In this document: one piece after another, positions 53,791-64,000 of the stretch
How the letters are laid out: each line of letters begins with the position of its first letter
Position numbering within the stretch: the first letter of the stretch is position 1
Source: Anisus vortex
Taxonomy: Eukaryota; Mollusca; Gastropoda; Planorbidae
Length of the DNA stretch: 64,000 nucleotides
Assembly (NCBI GenBank): GCA_949126835.1
Contig: CASBPS010000188.1
Span: 496,001-560,000, forward strand
Direction: 5' to 3'
Made by a program: the position numbers and the translations under genes
Notes under the pieces: model-generated
Databases searched by the model: none
What the model was told of the DNA's origin: nothing
The model's input: the letters and a program-made list of their open reading frames with translations, nothing else

Positions 53791-55834
53791 ATGAATCACA
53801 TCATCAATACAACATTCTATACATGTCTCACTTCACGTTCCATTCATCACATCACTTATTCTAACTTTCTATACATATCTCACTTAACGTTCCATGAATT
53901 CATCTATTCTAACGTTCTATACATATCCCACTTCATGTCCATGATTCCATCTATTCTAACATTCTATACATATCTCACTTCATGTTCCATTAATCGCATC
54001 ATCTATTCTAACATTCTATACATATCTCACTTCACGTTAAATGAATCACATCATCTATTCTAACATTCTATACATATCTCACTTCACGTTCCATAAATCA
54101 CACCATCTATTCTAACATTTCATAAATATATCACTTCACGTTCCATGAATCACATCATAAATTCCAACATTCTATACATGTCTCACTTTACGTTCCATGA
54201 ATTACATCATATATTCTAACATTCTATACATATTTTACTTCACGTTCCATGAATCACATCATCTCTTTTAACTTTCTATACATATCTTACTTCACGTTCC
54301 ATGAATCCATATATACTAACATTCTATACATTTCTCACTTCACGTCCCTCAATCCATCTATTCTAACATTCTATACATATCTCACTTCTAGTTCCATGAA
54401 TCGCATCATCTATTCTAACATGCTATACATATCTCACGTCACGTTTAATAAATCACATCATTTATTCTAACATTCTATACATATCTCTCTTCATGTTCCA
54501 TGAATCCATCTATTCTAACATTCTATACATATCCCACTTCACGTCCATGATTCCATCTACTCTAACATTCTATACATATCTCACTTCACGTTCCATGAAT
54601 CACATCATCTATTCGAACATTCTATACATATCTCACTTCACGTTCCATGAATCACATCATCTATTCTAACATTCTATACATGTCTCACTTCACGTTCCAT
54701 GAATAATATCATCTATTCTAACTTTCTATACATATCTCACTTTACGTTCCATAAATCCATATATTCTAACATTCTTTACATATCTCTCTTCATGTTCCAT
54801 GTATCCATCTATTCTAACATTCTATACATATCTCACTTCACGTTCCATGAATCATATCATCTATTCTAACATTCTATACATATCTCACTTCACGTTCCAT
54901 GAATCGCATCATCTATTCTAACATTCTATACATATCTCACTTCACGTTCTATTAATCACATCATCTATTCTAACATTCTATACATATCTCACTTCACGTT
55001 CCATGAATCACATCATCTATTCTAACATTCTATACCTATCTCACTTTACCTTCCATTAATCTATCTATTCTAACATTCTATACATATCTCACTTCACGTT
55101 CCATGAATCGCATCATCTATTCTAACATTCTATACATATCTCACTTCACATTTAATGATTCAGATCAACTATTCTAACATTATATACATATCTCTCTTCA
55201 TGTTCCATGAATTTATCTACTCTAACATTCTATACCTATCTCACTTTACCTTCCATTAATCTATCTATTCTAACATTCTATACATATCTTACTTCACGTT
55301 CCATTAATCACATCATCTATTCTAACATTCTATTCATATCTCACTTCACGTTCAATGAATCACATCATTTATTCTAACATTGTATACATATATCACTTCA
55401 CGTTCCATGAATCACACCATCTATCCTTACATTCCATACATATCTCACATTACTTCCATGTATCACATCATCTATTCTAACATTCTATACTCATCTCACT
55501 TCACGTTCCATTAATCACATCATCTATTCTAACATTCTATGCATATCTCACTTCACGTTTCATGAATCACGTCTTCAATAAAACATTCTATACATGTCTT
55601 ACTTCACGTTCCATGAATCACATCACTTATTCTAACTTTCTATACATATCTCACTTTACGTTCCATGAATTTATCTATTCTAACGTTCTATACATATCCC
55701 ACTTCACGTCCATGATTCCATCTATTCTAACATTCTATACATATCTCACTTCATGTTCCATTAATCGCATTATCTATTCTAACATTCTATACATATCTCA
55801 CTTCACGTTAAATGAATCACATCATCTATTCTAA
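53791..55834. repeat. HOR family B, unit 4 (incomplete)
   Basis: This unit has both the TTCGAACATTC (about 54613) and CTATTAATC (about 54950) monomers, like unit 2. It leaves the family B order at about 55834, switching to the CATTTCATAAATATATC monomer. One private change is CCATTCATCAC near 53842. Confidence 0.88.
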
Positions 55835-58800
55835 CATTTCATAAATATATCACTTTACGTTCCATAAATCACATCATCAATTCCAACATTCTATACATGT
55901 CTCACTTTACGTTCCATGAATCACATCATATATTCTAACATTCTATACATATTTTACTTCACGTTCCATGAATCACATCATCTCTTCTAACTTTCTTTTT
56001 ATATCTCATATCACGTTCCATGAATCCATCTATTCTAACATTCTATACATATCTCACTTCACGTTCCTTTAATCCCTCTATTCTAATATTCTATATATAT
56101 CTCACTTCTAGTTCCATGAATCGCATCATCTATTCTAACATTCTATACATATCTCACTTCACGTTTAATAAATGACATAATTTATTCTAACATTCTATAC
56201 ATATCTCTCTTCATGTTCCATGAATCCATCTATTCTAACATTCTATACATATCCCACTTCACGTCCATGTTTCCATCTATTCTAACATTCTATACATATC
56301 TCACTTCATGTTCCATTAATCGCATCACCTATTCTAACATTCTATACATATCTCACTTCACGTTAAATGAATCACATCATCTATTCTAACATTCTATACA
56401 TATCTCACTTCACGTTCCATGAATCACATCATCTAGTCTAACATTCTATGCATATCTCACTTCACGTTCCATGAATCACATCATCAATACAACATTCTAT
56501 ACATGTCTCACTTCACGTTAAATGAATCACATCATCTATCCTAACATTCCATACATATCTCATATTACGTTTCATGTATCACATCATCTATTCTAACATT
56601 CTATACTCATCTCAATTCACGTTTCATGAATCACATCATCTATTCTAACATTTTATGCATATCTCACTTCACGTTCCATGAATCACATCATCAATACAAC
56701 ATTCTATACATGTCTCACTTCACATTCCATGAATCACATCACTTATTCTAACTTTCTATACATATCTCACTTTACGTTCCATGAATTCATCTATTCTAAC
56801 GTTCTATACATATCCCACTTCACGTCCATGATTCCATCTATTCTAACATTCTATACATATCTCACTTCATGTTCCATTAATCGCATCATCTATTCTAACA
56901 TTCTATACATATCTCACTTCACGTTAAATGAATCACATCATCTATTCTAACATTCTATACATATCTCACTTCACGTTCCATAAATCACACCATCTATTCT
57001 AACATTTCATAAATATATCACTTTACGTTCCATAAATCACATCATATATTCTAACATTCTATACATAATTTACTTCACGTTCCATGAATCACATCATCTC
57101 TTCTAACTTTCTATACATATCTCACTTCACGTTCCATGAATCCATCTATTCTAACATTCTATACATATCTTACTTCACGTTCCTTTAATCCATCTATTCT
57201 AACATTCTATACATATCTCACTTCTAGTTCAATGAATCGCATCATCTATTCTAACATTCTATACATATCTCACTTCACGTTTAATAAATCACATCATTTC
57301 ATCTAACATTCTATACATATCTCTCTTCATGTTCCATGAATCCATCTATTCTAACATTATATACATATCCCACTTCACGTCCATGATTCCATCTATTTTA
57401 ACATTCTATACATATCTCACTTCATGTTCCAATAATCGCATAATCTATTATAACATTATATACATATCTCACTTCACGTTAATTGAATCACATCATCTAT
57501 TCTAACATTCTATACATATCTCACTTCACGTTCCATAAATCACATCATCTATTCTAACATTCTATACACATCTCACTTCACGTTCCATGAATCACATCAT
57601 CTATTATAACTTTCTATACATATCTCACTTCACGTTCCATGAATCCATCTATTCTAACATTTTATACATATCTCTCTTCATGTTCCATGAATCCATCTAT
57701 TCTAACAATCTATACATATTTCACTTCACGTTCCATGAAACACATCATCTATTCTAATATTCTATACATATCTCACTTCACGTTCCATGAATCATATCAT
57801 CTATTCTAACATTCTATACATATCTCACTTCAGGTTCCATGAATCACATTATCTATTCAAAAATTTTATACATATCTCACTTCAAGTTCCATGAATCACA
57901 TCATCTATTCTAACATTCTATACATATCTTACTTCACGTTCCATTAATCACATCATCTATTCTAACATTCTATTCATATCTCACTTCACGTTCAATGAAT
58001 CACATCATCTATTCTAACATTCTATACATATCTCTCTTCATGTTCCATGAATCCATCTATTCTAACATTCTATACATATCTCACTTCATGTTACATTAAT
58101 CGCATCACCTATTCTAACATTCTATACATATCTCACTTCACGTTAAATGAATTACATCATCTATTCTAACATTCTATACAGATCTCACTTTACCTTTCAT
58201 GAATCACATCATCTATTCTAACATTCTATACATATCTCACTTCACGTTCTATTAATCACATCATCTATTCTAACATTCTATACATATCTCACTTCACGTT
58301 TCATGAATCGCATCATCTATTCTAACATTCTATACATATCTCACTTCACGTTTAATGAATCACATCATCTATTCTAACATTCTATACTCATCTCAATTCA
58401 CGTTCCTTAAATCACATCATCTATTCTAACATTCTATGCATATCTCACTTCACGTTCCATGAATCACATCATCAATACAACATTCTATACATGTCTCACT
58501 TCACGTTCCATGAATCACATCACTTATTCTAACTTTCTATACATATCTCACTTTACGTTCCATGAATTCATCTATTCTAATGTTCTATACATATCCCACT
58601 TCACGTCCATGATTCCATCTATTCTAACATTCTATACATATCTCACTTCATGTTCCATTAATCGCATCATCTATTCTAACATTCTATACATATCTCACTT
58701 CACGTTAAATGAATCACATCATCTATTCTAACATTCTATACATATCTCACTTCACGTTCCATAAATCACACCATCTATTATAACATTTTATAAATATATC

Positions 58801-59475
58801 ACTTCACGTTCCATGAATCACATCATCAATTTCAACATTCTATACATTTCTCACTTTACGTTCCATAAATCACATCATATAATCTAACATTCTATACATA
58901 TTTTACTTCACGTTCCATGAATCACATCATCTCTTCTAACTTTCTATACATATCTCACTTTACGTTCCATGAATCCATCTATTCTAACATTCTATACATA
59001 TCTCACATCTAGTTCAATGAATCGCATCATCTATTCTAACATTCTATACATATCTCACTTCAAGTTTAATAAATCACATCATTTCATCTAACATTCTATA
59101 CATATCTCTCTTTATGTTCCATGAATCCATCTATTCTAACATTCTATACATATCCCACTTCACGTCCATGATTCCATCTATTCTAACATTCTATACATAT
59201 CTCACTTCATGTTCCATTAATCGCATCATCTATTCTAACATTCTATACATATCTCACTTCACGTTAAATGAATCACATCATCTATTCTAACATTCTATAC
59301 ATATCTCACTTCACGTTCCATGAATCACACCATCTATCCTAACATTCCATACATATCTCACATTACGTTCCATGTATCACATCATCTATTCTAACATTCT
59401 ATACTCATCTCAATTCACGTTCCATAAATCACATCATCTATTCTAACATTTTATGCATATCTCACTTCACGTTCC
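55835..59475. repeat. Satellite block duplicated from about 37.7-41.3 kb, copy 2
   Basis: This block has the same monomer order as 37731-41263, with a few whole-monomer gains and losses. Examples are an extra TCTAGTTCC/CGCATC monomer near 56108 and a missing CCTTTAATCC monomer near 58990. Point differences are more frequent than among family A or B units, so this duplication looks older. Confidence 0.85.
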
Positions 59476-61070
59476 ATGAATCACATCATCAATACAACAT
59501 TCTATACATGTCTCACTTCACGTTCCATGAATCACATCACTTATTCTAACTTTCTATACATATCTCACTTAACGTTCCATGAATTCATCTATTCTAACGT
59601 TCTATACATATCCCACTTCACGTCCATGATTCCATCTATTCTAACATTCTATACATATCTCACTTCATGTTCCATTAATCGCATCATCTATTCTAACATT
59701 CTATACATATCTCACTTCACGTTAAATGAATCACATCATCTATTCTAACATTCTATACATATCTCACTTCACGTTCCATAAATCACACCATCTATTCTAA
59801 CATTTCATAAATATATCACTTCACGTTCCATAAATCACATCATAAATTCCAACATTCTATACATGTCTCACTTTACGTTCCATGAATTACATCATATATT
59901 CTAACATTCTATACATATTTTACTTCACGTTCAATGAATCACATCATCTCTTCTAACTTTCTATACATATCTCACTTCACGTTCCATGAATCCATATATA
60001 CTAACATTCTATACATTTCTCACTTCACGTCCCTCAATCCATCTATTCTAACATTCTATACATATCTCACTTCTAGTTCCATGAATCGCATCATCTATTC
60101 TAACATGCTATACATATCTCACGTCACGTTTAATAAATCACATCATTTATTCTAACATTCTATACATATCTCTCTTCATGTTCCATGAATCCATATATTC
60201 TAACATTCTATACATATCCCACTTCACGTCCATGATTCCATCTACTCTAACATTCTATACATATCTCACTTCACGTTCCATGAATCACATCATCTATTCG
60301 AACATTCTATACATATCTCACTTCACGTTCCAAAAATCACACCATTCTAACCTTCTATACATATCTCACTTCACGTTCCATGAATCACATCATCTATTCT
60401 AACATTCTATACATGTCTCACTTAAGGTTCCATGAATCACATCATCTATTCTAATATTCTATGCATATCTCACTTCACGTTCCATGAATCACATCATCTA
60501 TTCTAACATTCTATACATGTCTCACTTCACGTTCCATGAATAATATCATCTATTCTAACTTTCTATACATATCTCACTTTACGTTCCATAAATCCATATA
60601 TTCTAACATTCTTTACATATCTCTCTTCATGTTCCATGTATCCATCTATTCTAACATTCTATACATATCTCACTTCACGTTCCATGAATCATATCATCTA
60701 TTCTAACATTCTATACATATCTCACTTCACGTTCCATGAATCGCATCATCTATTCTAACATTCTATACATATCTCACTTCACGTTCTATTAATCACATCA
60801 TCTATTCTAACATTCTATACATATCTCACTTCACGTTCCATGAATCACATCATCTATTCTAACATTCTATACATATCTCACTTTACCTTCCATTAATCTA
60901 TCTATTCTAACATTCTATACATATCTCACTTCACGTTCCATGAATCGCATCATCTATTCTAACATTCTATACATATCTCACTTCACATTTAATGATTCAG
61001 ATCAACTATTCTAACATTATATACATATCTCTCTTCATGTTCCATGAATTTATCTACTCTAACATTCTAT
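59476..61070. repeat. Partial HOR family B-like unit
   Basis: This segment follows the family B order (compare 47208 to about 48595), including CGTCCCTCAATCC, CATGCTATAC, CTCACGTCACG and GATTCAGATCAAC. It has extra CACACCATTCTAACC and CTTAAGGTTCC monomers near 60337 and 60422. It is an outlying, more diverged relative of the 47-56 kb family. Confidence 0.82.
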
Positions 61071-64000
61071 ACATATCTCACTTCACGTTCCATGAATCAC
61101 ATCATCTATTCGAACATTCTATACATATCTCACTTCACGTTCCAAAAATCACACCATTCTAACCTTCTATACATATCTCACTACACGTTCCATGAATCAC
61201 ATCATCTATTCTAACAATCTATACATGTCTCACTTCAGGTTCCAAGAATCACATCATCTATTCTAATATTCTATGCATATCTCACTTCACGTTCCATAAA
61301 TCATATCATCTATTATAACATTCTATACATATCTCACTTCACGTTCCATGAATCCATCTATTCTAACAATCTATACATATTTCACTTTACGTTCCATGAA
61401 TCACATCATGTATTCTAACATTCTATACATATCTCACTTTACCTTTCATTAATCCATCTGTTCTAACATTCTATACATATCTCACTTCACGTTCCATGAA
61501 TCATATCATCTATTCTAACATTCTATACATGTCTCACTTCAGGTTCCATGAATCACATCATCTATTCTAACATTCTATACATGTCTCACTTCACGTTCCA
61601 TGAATCACATCATCTATTCTTACATTCTATACCTATCTCACTTTACCTTCCATTAATCCATCTATTCTAACAATCTATACATATATCACTTCACGTTCCA
61701 TGAATCATATCATCTATTCTAACATTCCATACATGTCTTACTTCAGGTTCCAAGAATCACATCATCTATTCTAATATTCTATACATATCTCACTTCACGT
61801 TCCATGAATCACATCATCTCTTCTAACTTTCTATACATATCTCACTTCACGTTCCATGAATTCATCTATTCTAACATTCTATACATATCTCACTTCACGT
61901 TCCTTTAATCCATCTATTCTAACATTCTATACATATCTCACTTCTGGTTCCATGAATCGCATCATCTATTCTATTTTTCCAGCATATCTCACTTCACGTT
62001 CCATGAATCATATCATCTATTCTAACTTTCTATACATATCTCACTTTACGTTCCATAAATCCATCTATTCTAACATTCTATAAATATCTCTCTTCATGTT
62101 CCATGAATCATATCATCTATTCTAACATTCTATACATATCTCACTTCACGTTCCATGAATCACATCATCTATTCCAACATTCTATACATATCTCACTTCA
62201 CGTTCTATTAATCACATCATCTATTCTTACATTCTATACATATCTCACTTTACGTTCCATGAATCGCATGATCTATTCTAACATTCTATACATATCTCAC
62301 TTCACGTTTAATGAATCACATCAACTATTCTAACATTATATACATATCTCTCTTCATGTTCCATGAATTCATCTATTCTAACATTCTATACATATCTCAC
62401 TTCACGTTCCATGAATCACATAATCTATTCTAACATTCTATACATGTCTCACTTCAGGTTCCTTGAATCACATCATCTATTCTAATATTCTATACATATC
62501 TCACTTCACGTTCCATGAATCACATCATCTATTCTAACATTCTATACACATCTCTCACTTCACGTTCCATGAATCACATCATCTATTATAACATTCTATA
62601 CATATCTCCTTTCACGTTCCATGAATCTATTTATTCTAACATTCTATACATATCTCTCTTCATGTTCCATGAATCCATCTATTCTAACAATCTATACATA
62701 TTTCACTTAACGTTCCATGAATCACATCATCTATTCTAATATTCTATACATATCTCACTTCACGTTCCATGAATCATATCATCTTTTCTAACATTCTATA
62801 CATATCTCACTTCAGGTTCCATGAATCACATCATCTATTCTAAAATTCTATACATATCTCACTTCAAGTTCCATGAATCACATCATTTATTATAACAATC
62901 TATACAAATTTCACTTCACGTTTTATTAATCACAACATCTATTCTAACATTCTATTCATATCTCACTTAACGTTCAATGAATCACATCATCTATTCTAAC
63001 ATTGTATACATATATCACTTCACGTTCCATGAATCACACCATCTATCCTAACATTCCATACATATCTCACATTACGTTCCATGTATCACATCATCAATTC
63101 TAACATTCTTTACTCATCTCATTTCACGTTCCATGAATTATATCATCTATTCTAACATTCTATACATGTCTCACTTCACGTTCCATGAATAATATCATTT
63201 ATTCTAACTTTCTATACATATCTCACTTTACGTTCCATAAATCCATCTATTCTAACATTCTATACATATCTCTCTTCATGTTCCATGAATCCATCTATTC
63301 TAACATTCTATACATATCTCTCTTCACGTTCCATTAATCATATCATCTATTCTAATATTCTATACATATCTCACTTCACGTTCCATAAATCGCATCATCT
63401 ATTCTAACATTCTATACATATCTCACTTCACGTTCTATTAATCACATCATATATTCTAACATTCTATACATATCTCACTTCACGTTCAGAAAATCACATC
63501 ATCTATTCTAACATTCTATACCTATCTCAATTTACCTTCCATTAATTCATCTATTCTAACATTCTTTACATATCTCACTTCACGTTCCATGAATCGCATC
63601 ATCTATTGTAACATTCTATACATATCTCACTTCACATTTAATGAATCACATCAAATATTGTAACATTATATACATATCTCTCTTCATGTTCCATGAATCC
63701 ATCTATTCTAACATTCTATACATATCTCACTTTACGTTCCATGAATCACATCATCTATTCGAACATTCTATACATATCTCACTTCACGTTCCAAAAATCA
63801 CACCATTCTAACCTTCTATACATATCTCACTTCACGTTCCATGAATCACATCATCTATTCTAACATTCTATACATGTCTCACTTCAGGTTCCATGAATCA
63901 CATCATCTATTCTAATATTCTATACATATCTCACTTTACGTTCCATTAATCACATCATCTATTCTAACATTCTATACACATCTCACTTCACGTTCCATGA
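61071..64000. repeat. 52-bp satellite array, right end of window
   Basis: This is continuous satellite to the window edge. Near 61971 the TTTTTCCAGC monomer is joined to a GAATCATATC monomer instead of its usual TTAATGAATCACATC partner, marking a recombinant junction. From about 63020 the order matches the segment near 4.4-5.2 kb. No gene or other insertion is seen. Confidence 0.95.

Noticed and set aside
1..64000. Dozens of + strand open frames of 70-140 codons encoding repeated YSNILYISHFTF-like peptides
   Set aside because: They are by-products of the satellite. TAA in TTCTAACATT falls in only one of three frames, and a 52-bp unit shifts the frame by one each time, so a stop appears about every three monomers. 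The 48-bp monomers keep the frame and lengthen the open stretch. There is no independent coding evidence.
1..64000. CRISPR-like regular repeats
   Set aside because: The whole monomer repeats with no unique spacers, and the context is eukaryotic.
1..64000. Centromeric or telomeric identity of the satellite
   Set aside because: I found no TTAGGG-type telomere repeats and no CENP-B-box-like motif in the monomer. The HOR organisation resembles some centromeric arrays but does not prove function.

Overview
This is eukaryotic, almost certainly animal, DNA. About 57 of the 64 kb is one AT-rich satellite array, interrupted only by long terminal repeat (LTR) retroelement sequence. There are no bacterial-style genes, operons, tRNA, rRNA or CRISPR features. 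The Ty3/gypsy-type element, with a SCAN-like Gag, fits an invertebrate metazoan, but I cannot name the species.

Layout. Satellite fills 1-2070, 2694-26033 and 32397-64000. The basic monomer is 52 bp (one strand A16 T19 C15 G2), with 48-bp and 47-bp length variants. Monomers are grouped into many higher-order repeats (HORs): a 1941-bp direct duplication (4155-8036); a 2080/2540-bp family (12241-19060); a 1.21-kb duplication (19428-21852); a 1.7/1.6-kb pair (22100-25390); a 1.42-1.52-kb family (41264-47207); and a 2177/2229-bp family (47208-55840). A block near 37.7-41.3 kb recurs near 55.8-59.5 kb. Most length differences between HOR copies equal whole monomers, as expected from in-register unequal exchange.

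Mobile element. A complete LTR element occupies 26034-32396 on the + strand: two LTRs of about 623 bp, a CTAT target duplication, a purine tract before the 3' LTR, and a single 912-codon gene. The gene encodes a SAP-like N-terminus, a coiled coil, a SCAN-like Gag, a CCHC zinc knuckle and a DTGAS aspartic protease. It then continues in frame into a collapsed integrase remnant and ends in a hydrophobic, probably membrane-spanning, segment. Reverse transcriptase, RNase H and most of integrase are missing, so the element is non-autonomous. About 2.2 kb of AT-rich sequence without a supported gene follows.

A solo LTR of the same family lies at 2071-2693. Its flanks match those of the complete element on both sides, down to shared monomer variants. 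The two are therefore duplicated copies of one insertion locus: one copy lost its interior, the other kept it. Related satellite near 20.28 kb and 21.48 kb looks like the same site without the insertion. The window thus records one insertion into a satellite, followed by amplification of the satellite around it.
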